A stretch of 64,000 bases of DNA from Escallonia rubra (taxonomy: Eukaryota > Streptophyta > Magnoliopsida > Escalloniales > Escalloniaceae): assembly GCA_033065855.1 (NCBI GenBank), contig JAVXUO010001352.1, forward strand, positions 372,001 through 436,000, read 5' to 3'. The notes under the pieces are model-generated. The model did no database searches. It saw only the letters and a list, made by a program, of their open reading frames with translations, and was not told where the DNA came from. A program made the translations under genes and the position numbers. Within the stretch, counting starts at the first letter, position 1; each line of letters starts with the position of its first letter. Below are positions 36,201-49,200 of this stretch, one piece after another.

Positions 36201-39200
36201 TAGTGAAAATGTGATTGGTTGGGCGGATCTTGGGAGATGGTGATTTTGGAAGGGAAAGGCACAAGGCGCTCATGACATTAATAAGTTCACTGGCAACGAT
36301 AGTAGCATCCAACACATAATTTTTAAACGTTTTGAACAACCGCTAAAAAGTGACATATCTCGCCCAGTACTTGAGTTCTGCACGGTATAAAGAGTACCAG
36401 CCTATACGACCGGTATTGGGCAGTTTTCGGACTGATATGAAACATGGAGAGTTTTGTACCGATGGAATGCGAAAATAATATGTACCAAACGGAATTCTCT
36501 GTATATGTACGGTATTAACAACTATAAAGGCATAGCAGCACGTCTGTCTTGCCATAGTTTGATGGATTGAAAATTTTGGTTTTACGATCTAATGGTAGTT
36601 TAGTCCTTTTGAGTATAAATCCATATGAAGGATTAGGGCTTGGTATTAAGCCTCTCATTAGGTTATTGTACACACCTTTAACATCAATGGTATTTATCAC
36701 GGAACAAGGCACAATTTTGGGAGTTATTTTTGTCCAACGTTTTCTTCCTTCTTACAACTTTATCCACCGTAAATAATGCCTTTCCACTTTTTATCCTCAC
36801 CTCTTGCATATTAGCGTGTGCCTATTACCAACAAATTTAGACCCCCTGCACTTTTGTTTTCACCGGCTACAGTTCATCGTTACATTATTGCCTTCTTACC
36901 ATACGGCTTTTGAATATTTACGCCTCTTTTTCTTGTCCAGACTCTGGATCTGAATGCACAACTCTGGTTCTCATGTACAGTGTAAATTTGGATTTAAAAC
37001 ATATTGTTCTCTTTTTTTTTTGGTAATAATATTTTTTTCTCTTTGATTTGGTAAATCTAGTCATACATTTTGACACGTCATTTCAATTTCTTGCCGAATC
37101 TCGATCTCGATATGTCTCCATTTCCGGTCTGCGAATCTGAACACGCTTTCTTTCCTCCTCCAGCTAGTGAGTCTCGATGATGCGTGTCTTTTCGCGTGTC
37201 GGGTCTGAGAATGACAAGAAACCATTTATTGTGCTTTCGTCACGATTTGTAAATCTGGACGCGTCTTTTCATTTCATCTAGCTTCCAAAATGTCCTACCT
37301 GGAGACCCAACTTCTCTTTTTTTCCCATGAATTAGATGTATGTCATCTATCATGATGTTATTGTCCACCTTAACTATCATGATATCTTTGACATCAGTCG
37401 CATCGGCATTGGCATCAACATCGGCACCTTGGTTATCATGATAACTTCGACAGCACAACAACATTGCTTTCTTTTTTCACATTTTGCTTGAGGAACAAAT
37501 GCATTTTTGATTCGATAAGTTTCATTGATGTTGAAGCTGTGTAAAATAACTTCAGATTACAACGCTTAAATAGGAAAAAACCACTAACCTTAGATGCATA
37601 ATCATGCTAAGTCCTAAACAAACCCTGCAATTATAAAACTCAATTCAAGAATATCCTACACCAAAACCCCATATTTATTTTGCATAGAGAAATTGGAGTA
37701 GCGAAGCATAGGATTCAACATTAGTCGTCTCGACACAGAGAGAGTCGCTAATTAACCCAAAATGCTAGGGTTGCAACATTCAGCCACCCAGCCCAGCCAA
37801 GAAAAACGAACTATCTTTTGATGGAAACCGAACAAGGACCCTGACATTAAGACTATCTTCCGTACAAGTTACAACAAGAATCATCAACTAATTCCTACCT
37901 CCTAGTACATACCTGGACGACTTTAGACACACTTCTTTTCTTTCTTCTTAAAACTTCATCCATCGTAATGCCTTTCCACTTTTTTCCTCACTTCTCGCAT
38001 ATTAGCGTGTACCTATTACCAACAAAATTACCAACATGCCACCATGCTTGGGAAAGAGAAGTTGCTCCATGGATCCAAAACCAGCTTCTGCAAGGTGATA
38101 AAGTGAATAGAGAACTGGAATCTATCAGATATTCCAGACACGGTGACATGTTGTTCAATCGGTGAAACAAGAACACAAGATAGCCATCAGATACAAATGG
38201 CAAGTCATAACAACAGAAGAAGCAACAGACTACATGATCTACCAAGTAAAACAAGACTCGAGAATGATATCTTGAAGTATGTACACCTAGAGGTGGGGAG
38301 CTTCAAGCATAAACAGAACTCAAATATTCTCATTTTAAAATGCAAGGTATAGCAGTTCCTGGCTAACTAAAACTCTAGGTTCAACTACATTAATGATCAT
38401 TGTCAATTAGGAAAAGAAACTGGCCAAGGGAAGAAGATTTACCTTAAAAAAGAGAGATCGAAAACATCAGCAGTCAAAATGGTTTGACTAAGCCCTAAAA
38501 TTTGCAATAAATGCACATCAAAAGACCCAGTAAATCATATCTCAGAGAACCAATACCAAGATATAGAGGTTAGCCTGGCTGTATAAGGAAGCAAATTATT
38601 GTTCAAATTTTGAAGTGCATCTATGTCTGAAGAAATTCCCTGCAGTGATGCATGGCATGCCAAGCACAAACGCTTTAAAGATCAGAGTGATTCCTTGTTT
38701 AGAAGATAACCTTTTGAAAACCACCCGGTATGCTTTTTCCAGTGCATTCCTTTGGCCCAAAAGAATATTAGCTGAGATCTCCCTGTTTAGAACAGAAGCC
38801 AAAGCACCACCAAGTAGCTGACCTCTTACCTTTAAGCAAACACCAAGTAGTCTCCTGCATGCGCTTAAGATCAATGGTTGCCTCCAGAAATGCTATGAGT
38901 CTCTTATGATGAGGTGCGAGCAACAACAATTGTGTGTATGCTTTTGGCAGATGACGATGGGATGGCAATAGAAGCCAAAGCACATTGTTTAAAGCGGGCA
39001 TGGCCATGAGCTAATGCTTATTTCTTTGCATTTTCAGAAGAAGCGCCAAATGCCCAACTGTTACTCTGAAGCTCTCAAAGGCTCTGCAAGTTCCAACACA
39101 ATTCCATTCAAAGATAGTTTGTTTGTCTTGGCCAATCAGTACCTCTGAAATGCCAAAGGATTCAGATGAAGGAATTCCACCAGGTTTTATGCTGATTATC

Positions 39201-42200
39201 GATGTTGGTAAGAGACTACTTAGAGAAAACAAGTGTCTAACTTCTAAATAAAAAGTAATTGCGTCAGTAAAGAAAAAGTTACACGTTTAAATGAAAAAGA
39301 TACTACCAGGCACGTTTGCATGTAAAGGACCCCATATCTAGCGTAAACTTGCTGTGTTCCCGGCTCATTTTGTTTACACGATGGATTAACATGAAATTTG
39401 TAAGTTAGGAATAAGAATACATTTTACAGGGAAAAAGGGCTTGTTCATTTGACTGAAAATCATCGACTTCCTCTGGAATAGAAGAAAGCAACAAGATGTC
39501 TCGTGCTATATTTAAGTAATACACATGCTTCTTTGATGCAGACAGAAACAAATCATAGGACCAAAATAATACGTCTATCGAAAGCTAGCGTTATGCAACA
39601 CATGAATGAGTGACGACCAGTGGTGGTGTATAGTAAGTGTCCGAAATCAATGTCTTCTTTACGAGGGACATCGAGATCAAGGAAATTAGCTTCATAACTC
39701 ATTGCAGTCGTGTCATCATAGATCTTCCTGAGGAATAATAATTCTGGTCTGCATTGCATTAGGTAGCCCTATTGACACTGACTGAACTGCTAATGGCGCT
39801 CAAGTATTGTTTGCTCGATTATACTTTTTATAAACCATGTGCAAAACTAAATAGTACACAAAATTGACAGGAGCAACTTAACATGCCGATAGAGTTACCC
39901 ATTAGGTTTTAGGCATTTCAAAACCAAAGCTAGACATCGTCTAAATGGAAGTGTTGCCGATTCAGTAAATAATATCAACTACGTAAGCAAGGGTGATAAA
40001 ATTGATAAGGGAAAAAAAGAAAGCCTTAAAGCTACAATTGAAGATAACACTTACTGATTCTGTAATTCTATTTAGATTTCTTATTTTGAAAATTATCCGT
40101 GATTCGACTTTGTGGCGGCTGCAGTGGGAAAGTATGTAGTGGCATATCTTTGTTACTACCCTGGAATTCTATATAAGTGATGATGCAAGAGCTAAAATTT
40201 TGTACCATATGATCTCATTTTAAGTTGAAGTGGCATAGCTACTCTAGCTTATCTCTCAAAAAGCTGCCCCGCCACTCCCGTCCCTTCCTCCAGCCTCTAA
40301 CCTGATTCTTCTCTCTTTTCCTCACCACCAGAACACTTCAAGAGTTGTCGGGCTTCGGGTTAGGGCGGTTTTCCGGGGTGGGGGAGGGTCCGATCAGCTA
40401 GACAGAGCAGTTGGTGGAGGGTGTTTTCTTCTAATAGCATTATGTGTTATGCCAAAAGCAACCATTACTCGTGACTTCGGAGAGGCAAGCCTGGTTTGGA
40501 TGGCCAGATAGGGTTATAAAGAGCCGATAGTTTGTAGATTCACACTGAAGAGGACTACTAGCAATGTGGAGATCTCAGAGATACGGGTGAAACCTCGTTC
40601 CCTTCCTGGCATTACTTAGTGAGAGATAGGAAGAATAGGGTTTCGAGCTTTTGGCAAGTTTTAAAGAGGATATCCATGTGATAGGCAGAGAGCAGAGGTT
40701 GGCCTGGTCGTGTTCTCTGGTAGCTTGAGACAGGTGTAATCAAATTTCTTTCTTTGGTCAGATTGATCTTGGCACGTTTGTTTGGTTTTTTTGGTTCCTT
40801 TTTCATTTTCAAGAGGAGATTGTATTTTGATGCTCCAAGCTATAAGAACCCCTACCTAGAAAGTCCCCCTCCATGAGAATTTTATGTGTCTAAAGCCCAA
40901 CTTCACGGACTTATTTTATTGGCACCTAGCGCAGAGGGTTGAGCAAGGGACATCAGACGTTGGACCCACAATGGGCCCGGGCTACATGGGGATCTGTTGG
41001 AAAAAGGCTTGGGTGCCTCACCTAGGTATAGCCAGTCGTAACTGTGAAAAGTTGTTCCTTGGTCCGTGACAAGTGGTACCAGAGCTACACCGGATCTTTG
41101 ATCTAAAATGTTAGACCATTGCGGCCGACAGGAAGTGTGCTTAAAACCCCTTTGTTCATGAGCGTCAGGGAATGCATGATGGTCATGAAATGCCGCGTGC
41201 TAGCATAAGACAAGGCTCGAGGAATCGTTACATACCCCTTGCGTGGGTGGAAGGGATTGGGTGTGAAAACTTATACGAGCTCATTGTGTGGGTATCTAAC
41301 GCAAAGGTTGTGCATGGTATACAGGTGTTAGAACACATAGCGGGTACAATGCTTAACATGTCACAGCCTCATGCACCAAACCTTACATTACCCACACGGT
41401 GAAGGATCGATTGCAAATGGCAAAAAGGCTTCGTTTAGGTATAGTATGTCTTATTTGCACATAAATATCACTATGTCAGTGAATCTAGGTCTTAATATTG
41501 CAAAATAGTGTCACCAACCCAATTGCTAAGAAGAGGAAATTAAAACTCTAAGATTGACTCGATAAACCTTATTATAGAGGAGGAATATAAAAATCCTAAG
41601 ATAGAATCTGTAACAAACTCATTAAGCACTAGCTATGAAGCACCAGTGCGGCACTTCGAGTGAAGCACCAGCACCAGATACGCGTCGGGTGCAGGTGCGG
41701 TTGCGGCGTCGGTGGGTGTCCATTTTTTTTTATTTTTTTTTTCTTAATCTCTTAAATATCGAATGCGGCACGGGAGCGTATCCGACCTGTGACCACCGGG
41801 CAGATCTGTGACCACTAGCGACAAATCTGAGAGGAGAGAGGAGACCGGAGAGAAGAAGGAGAAGAAGCAGAAGGGGGAGGAGAAAGAAGGAGTTCTCACC
41901 GGCGACCCAAGGTGGCGTGCAGCGCTGTGGCGTGCGAGTTCAGAGAAGAAGATTAGAAAACCCTATGAAAAGGGAATACCGATGTTACACATGTGGCTAA
42001 AAATGTTACGGATCTTTAAGTCGTTGACTCTTGACTTTTTGATAACTTATATTCACAAATTTGAAATTTCATTTTAGTACCCATTTCTTAACTTATTACT
42101 TAAATCAGTCCCAATACTTCAAAGAAATACAAACTTCATTGTGTCCAGTTATACAATTCTAATATTTACAAAATAGGCTGTTTAAGAAGCACGGGTGCCT

Positions 42201-42601
42201 CAAACTAGGGGAAGCACCGGGGTCGGGTGGGCGTCGGGTGCGGGGTGGGTGCGTGTCCGATATTCTTGGTTTTTTTATTTTATTTCCTAAATAACAGGTG
42301 CGAATCGGACACTTATAGGGTGGAATTTTGGGGGTCAAAACATAAATAAGAAACTTACACTAACCTAATTAACGGGCAAATCTAGAAGAGTGGAGAGAAA
42401 GAAAGAGAGAGGGCAGCGGCGGCATTAGGCAGCAGGTACGAGGTGACCACCGGCGACCACCGAGACTCCGGCGACCACCTTCGACGACATCGACCCTCAT
42501 CTCCTACAGATATGTAAAGAGGGAAGAGACTGAGAGAGAAAGAAGCGGCGACATATGTAAATTATCAGCCAGCGTAGAGATCCACATGCGCTGCTAATTC
42601 G

Positions 42602-42633
<32 letters not shown>

Positions 42634-45600
42634 CCCCACCTTGACTCTTTGGCTCCTATGCGCTGCTAAGTCGCCTCTTGAACACACACCTACGTTTGTT
42701 GATTCATCTTCCAATATCTCTCACTCTATTCACAAAGCTTTCACACACGAGAGATATGGAGTACTCCCTTCGTCCCTGAAAATTTGATCATATTTCTTTT
42801 TTGGGCCGTACCACAAAAAATTGATCACTTCTAAATTAAGAAAAATTTTGCAAGTATTTTTACATATTTACCATTTATATACTTTTTATTCTATTTTTCT
42901 CTTCACATTTAACTCTCTACCAACTCAATGCATCTCTTCGGACTCACCACTTTACACTTTTTTATTCTATTTCTTTCTGCACATTTAACACTTTACCAAC
43001 CAATTTTCTCTCTCTTGGCCGACTCTCTTACTCCTCTCTCTCTAAATGACAAAATTGAAAAACACACAATATATAACATAAATCATTAATATGCGTGCAA
43101 AGTCAAACTGATCGAATATTAAGGGACGAAGGGAGTTATATATAAGGACTTCCTATTTTGAGGCTTTGTTTGACTCCAAAAAAATTGGTTTGTGTTTCTC
43201 TTGAGCGCTGACTTGCTAAAATTTTTGGGCAAAATTGCACTTATTTGTTTTGTATTAGTTATTGTTTTTGTATAAACTTTAACAAAAACTTAGATGTGAT
43301 TTTTACAAAAATAAGATTTACTTTTATCGACATAAGATTTAGTATGTTTAAAAATTCAATACTAAGTGTATATATATAAAGTTTGTTGTATCCCCGTCGC
43401 AACCGTATCCTAAAATTTTCAAAAATGCCGCATCCGCACCCATGCCGTATCCGTGCTTCATAGACAGCTTATTCAACTTACAAACTCTCACTAATTTGAT
43501 TGAAAACTTCAAAATTCACGAAGCAACCCATTAAACTTAACAAACTCTCACTACATCGGTTGAAATATTTGTGTTTTCCATATATCTAATACATATTATA
43601 ATTCAAATTGTTTAGAAATTCAATATTAAGTGTATATAATTTAAAATATTCAAAATTTGTCGTACCCCTGCCGCACCCGAATCCTAAAATTTTTAAAAAT
43701 GTCGTATCCGCGTATCCGCACCAGAGTCGTATTCGCACCCGTGTCTGTGCTTCATAGAGCAGTAGCATGCAAGAAACCCTAAATTTTGGACTCACAAACT
43801 AATTTACCAAGAAAAGGGTCTCTATATGCATGATCTTAACAGACTTCATAGATTCTCATCAGATGGCCTTTCCAGAGGAAAGTAGAATAGCATATTTCCC
43901 ACGACTTCTTTGCAAAGATTGGAAGTTCGGCATGGGAGCCTTTAGTCATATTCCCCTTATATTACCTCTTCGTTCTTCGGTAAAAAGAAGCAATTCGCAA
44001 GGGACTACTAGCTAGACTTCTTTGCGGGATGCTTAGTCGCTCCTCTGGGCGCTAGGCGCTCCCGTGGTTCACGAGAAGGAAAAAAGACTCATTCTTTGTT
44101 GCATCTGGCACGAGATGATAAAGAGAGAGCTACATCTACCTCTTTCACGGCAGCACCGGGATGAGACAAGGCCAGAAAAGAAAACCAACATGGAATTTCA
44201 CTCGTAATGGTCAAACCCAACAGATATACATAACTGGAAGATAGCATTATTATCATAATATCATGATAAAAACCATATTTGGTTTAAACTTGACAGTGGG
44301 GATCAAGCTGCCTATGCACTTTGATTCAAACTTGAAAAACAAGTCAAACCTGCCTATGCATTAGACAGACAACTCGAATCAAAATCCTCGCACTCCGCCA
44401 ACTCCTACAGGATGGTCCAAGACTTGGATTCTCTGATTTTTCGAACAAAACATCAATCCGCCTTTGAGTTTGGATTGGCATTTTGATTCAAGAGAAGAAA
44501 AAATCATGACTATACTTAACAATAAAACACTCTGAAAATCCCACATAGGACGAAGATTTTTTGTTATCGCCTGAAAAAGAAGTCGTCCCAACCCTATTAA
44601 CATGGAAGCGGAAGGAAAGGTATTATCCACGCATATTGAGAAGACTCCGTTTAAAAAAATGAGGTTTTTTTACTTGGTGAATAACTCCAAATTCCAACTA
44701 TTGATTAGTTGGTGAGAATCGTGGTTTAATTTGGATTGAAAATCCATTTCCATCTTATATTAATAACTTCAAACTAGATAGTTTTGTAGCTATTGGGCGA
44801 ACTACGGGAATTGAACCCGCGCATGGTGGAAAAGTTATTGTTACATGCATATAAGGTTCTTCCGCTCTCAAACTCTCCAGAAGAATACAAGGCTACATAG
44901 ATGATGGCAAAAGCCCTTTCTCAAGTAAAACCTCAATATGTCTTTACTATTACTACTTTCCTTAGCGAATAAAATAGAAGAAGTCGACATTAAAGGAGCT
45001 GACCTAGTACACAGGCTCTTGCCATTGCGATGGTGGGGTTTAAAGAGGTTTTATATGCACCTAACCTATGTTCAGGTCAGAATAGAACATCTTTGTTATT
45101 GCACGAAGTTTCGCCTTCTTTGCACCTACTAAACATTTGGCAACATTAAAATGAAAATACTAATTCTAGACACCCGAGAGATTTTTGCCTGAAGCCATAT
45201 CATTCTTGTTCATGGAACAAAAAACCGAGAAGGGAAAGTTATCGATAATGGAAGACGGTACGATAGGGTATGCTTATCAGAGCGCTAATGAGGAACGTGA
45301 AACGTTCTTCCAAATGCTTCCATATGAACATGTGAATATTATATCACATTTACACATACATAATTGCAAATCCAAATTTGGTATTTTCCAATTGAAAATA
45401 TTGGACAAAGATAAGTGATTTGACTATCATGGAAAAAAAAGGAAGTGACGTTGAAAATCCCTTTGTTACGTAAAGGGAAATAGTTAAGTCACTAATCTGC
45501 CAATTGCTATCTAATGCAATATAAATACGAAATAGGCCCTTTTAAATGGTGTGCAATTTAATTGAATTTGAATCTAGTCAAAGTTTACTTAATTATGCAT

Positions 45601-46178
45601 GCCATGATCTTAGGAATTTGGTCATCATTAGAAGGGATAATGATACTTTGGTAGATTTTCACTTTGTACCTATGTTGGGAACGCCTAGAATGCTGAAAGC
45701 ACAATCCAAAACGAGAGTGATCCTCAGTTCGGACCTCTCAGTCCAAATTGCAGATCACTAAGGTTAGAGCAATTTCTGGAAACTATAGACGCAAACAACA
45801 AAAGAACGTACAAGCCGCCCTGTAGCACTTATCTAATGGCACTGCAGTTTTAATATCTTCCACACAAGGTAAAAGAAGGTGACAAAAGGCTTTCCCTCAA
45901 AATGACCAAACAATCAAAGTCGTGATTATCATATAAGGTTTAGAAAAAGCATGAAGCATGAAAAACTCCATTCTATTTGCCAAACGAATTGATCGATAAC
46001 AAGAAGAACGTAGGCAGATGTTTTGAGAATATACCCCCTTCATGAAAAGAATAATAAATCATCAATATCTAAGCCTTGAGGGCCTCTTCACGAGGCTTGA
46101 GATTATTATCCCACAACGAGAAATGCAAGTAGATGTGTTGAGAGTATAATGCCACATCAAGAAACTAATAATACGTTC

Positions 46179-46228
<50 letters not shown>

Positions 46229-49200
46229 CTTTTTAAGCCTCTCCACTTCAATATAAATTGGTTTTGAGTTAGATACCTACACGGCATCAAAACAAGTAGC
46301 GGATAGGACCAGGCCTAGTAGACAATTGAAATCAATAATCCACTGTTGCCCAATTTCACCCATCCACATATTTGGCCCACTGAAAAAAGTCTAGCCATGC
46401 GTGAGAGCAAGTGTTGACAATATAGTCGCACTTGGGAAACGAATGAATTTTTTTTCAATATATTAGCCGGTTTCGGCCTCTCCGCCCATTGCTAATTAGT
46501 TTTAAGTCGGATGCTTTGAGAAGAAGTATTCAAAATCTATAAGATTCATTAAATATTAATAAAATATAAATCCACTTAAAAGGTGTTAAGTGATGATGAT
46601 GTTGAAGTGTGAGACTTCAGTGTTCAGACATTCATTTTCTCACGCAAAAAGATGTCCGGAATCAAGATGAAATACCAAAGCTATACAATTTATATGGGGT
46701 ACAACCTAGAGGCAATTCTTGAAACGAATATAAGGGCTGAATCCCCATTTGTACGCTTATGTATAGTAGAGATGAGAAAATGGGTATTTATGAACAGCAG
46801 GCCTAATTCTCACGAGGCGCAAATGAAAAATAAGGTAAACGGCTGATTGATTAAGGAAGAAACTAAGGAGGAGAAGACGGGGAATGAGCAAGGAGGCGAG
46901 TGAGAGCGACAATACTCCAGCCTCTCTCTCCCGGGGGGGAGAGAAGGAGAGAATCCGAGTCTAGAAGGGAGAGGCAGCAAATATGAGAGGGAGTGTGAGA
47001 GGCAGAGTTCCTCAATTTCTCCTTTCCCTTGCTTTCTTCTTCTTCACACTGCAATTTCGTGTTTGTACTTGGCGCTTCTTTTTCTTTGAGGCTTTGAATA
47101 ATGAAAGCAGAAGACAGTTAGGGCTTGATCCCTTTCAAAATTGCACTTGTGTAATGCTTTAGACAGGATCCTGCATCACTTTCTTCAATTGCAACTTATT
47201 TACTTGCCCATATTAAAACTATACGGATCCTGGCGTGCAGATCGGCGCCGCCTGTGCCTTCTTTAGTGCACTCCACCTAGGCACCTTTTATAACTATGTA
47301 CAGAGCATTTACCTGAGCTGCAACATTTGTTATTCTTCTTTCATTTTTTATTTTTTTTTGGGGCCTCTTCATGTCAAATTTATGGAACACAAACATCAGT
47401 TGATCCCTGAACCAGCAGATCATGATCTCAATACCTTGCAACTAGGAGTGGCTACTAGAATGAATTTAGATAACAGCAGCTAAAACCAGTATCAAGACCC
47501 GAGACATGCATGCCTTAGTTCTAGAAAAATACCAGAATCTGGGACTCTTCCGACCTGGATAGCATCGTGCGCACGTGATGCAGTGGCAGAACCCTTAATT
47601 TCAAATTCAGAAATACAGCAGCTGAATCTGCAATTCATCTCCACAATCCCTGCAATATCCCGTATCGAAGGAAATCCTAAAGTACATAGTTTTTCTCTGC
47701 GTAAGAATAAAGTTCCATTGGTTGTATTAGAACATGGAAACTTTAATAGCATAGATGCAGCAAGGTCATAAAGGTATAACACCTCCTTACATGCAAGCCA
47801 CCAATTGCATCAAATACATGATAAACAAATCAAGGTCCACAAAACAAACATAGGGTAACATCAGACGGTGGGTGTAATATGAGATCCCTAAATGCATCTA
47901 CAACAGAAAAAGGGGGATTTAAATGCTCATGTCAGATAACGAAGAGAAACTGTAGTAAAGCATTATCAACGCTTTCTTTCGATGTAACAAGCGAAACTGT
48001 GTCAGGTTATGTAAGTACATTAACTAAATGGATTCAAGACAGCCATTAGTAACTTTCTGCAAATATAAGACTGGACTTCTTCCCCAATTAGTGAGCACTT
48101 AAGCTAGATAATCGACCAAAACAGTCGTTCACTCCACTCTTAACTTAAGAACCTTGACCAATTTAATCATTTTTTTCTGAATACTTAATAAAATACTTGA
48201 ATTTTGCTTTATGTACTTCCTAGTTTTGGCAAGGGGAAGCGGCGAGCTTGAGACAACAGCTGCAGTACTTGCAAGAGCGCCACAGGTTATATTTGTAAAT
48301 TGTTTGTTTATGACATTATTCTTTTGGTTCAATTTCTTGTCAGAGTCATTCAGATCATGAAAAGTCCTACAAATTGAATCAGTAAGCTTGCTAGAGTTGC
48401 ACAAAAGTTAGACACCACCACAGAGGAGGTCTATCTGTGGCCACATATACTGCACGAACTACAAACAACTTGAATCTTACAGGTGATACGCAAAAGTTTT
48501 AACATCTGGCTGATATGTCTCACTACGTAGACCCTTCTTGATTTGCACAAATTCCCATACTTCTTAGATAAATAGCATCCTTGTGAACGAGCCTTAGATC
48601 CGGGCTTAGAGACTCCATCCTGTTAAAAAAAGAGTTTAAGCAGACAAAAAATCTCGATGATGTCCTGCACAGACCGCAGTTACAACATTGAATGCCCATA
48701 CCCAGCCTTTTTCTCCATTCTTTATTATTGAATCCTAATCCTACCCTTTATTGCATCTGTAGAAGCATGCCATGTCATCACTTTCACAACAATTTGCTCC
48801 TTTTCATTCTCCCTCCACCACAATCACACCAACCCGCCAACCTTGTCCATTACCATACGCAATTTGTACATGAGGGTTTCTAGCGGGCCTGTTTGTTCCA
48901 GGGTTCTCAAGACATTGAGCACCATTAATCATACTTCATTTTTAGTTCATATTGGGCATAACATCTAAAGATATATTCCTTTCATTCTCAATATTCTGAG
49001 AGTAGTATATAATGCATCTCAAGCTAGAGTTCCATATCCTTTAGTGTTTTTCCCCCTTAAGAATTTTCTTGTTTAGTTGACTGAAAATGCATGAGGACCG
49101 TTCCCGTTTAGGGAATATGAAATTCCAACGGTTCACCTTCTCATCGAGGCTATAAGCAAATTGCACAACATGGTATGTTATACATTATTCAGAAATAGAC

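Larger units (their letters stand above)
42187..43447. mobile_element. Inner member of the same GAAGCAC/hAT family
   Basis: It begins near AGAAGCACGGGTGCC and ends near CCGTGCTTCATAG, with the same GTGCGG-rich subterminal words and CGTGTCCGATA. Its exact edges and target duplication are unclear. It lies within the outer copy and in turn contains the Stowaway element. Confidence 0.5.
41633..43757. mobile_element. hAT-type element, outer member of a nest
   Basis: The ends are CTATGAAGCACC and GTGCTTCATAG (inverted), flanked by an 8-bp duplication with one mismatch: AGCACTAG (41625-41632) and AGCAGTAG (43758-43765). Subterminal sequence is rich in GGTGCGG/CCGCACC words. It contains a second member of the same family and a Stowaway MITE, and encodes no transposase. 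Confidence 0.72.
33328..48223 (+). other. MADS gene intron 2, about 14.9 kb, loaded with repeats
   Basis: It runs from the GTACGA donor to the CCTAG acceptor. It holds a pair of direct repeats (36728-38030), possible coding debris (38600-39240), a retroelement relic (about 40990-41110), nested hAT/Stowaway elements (41633-43757), mitochondrial DNA (about 44030-44830) and a TRIM relic (46137-46520). The remaining stretches (33330-36720, 39250-40980, 44850-46100, 46530-48220) show no gene or element that I recognise. Long second or third introns with regulatory roles are known in several MADS genes. Whether that applies here is unknown. Confidence 0.85.

Noticed and set aside
44796-44830. A functional tRNA-His gene
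   Set aside because: Only the 3' half is present.
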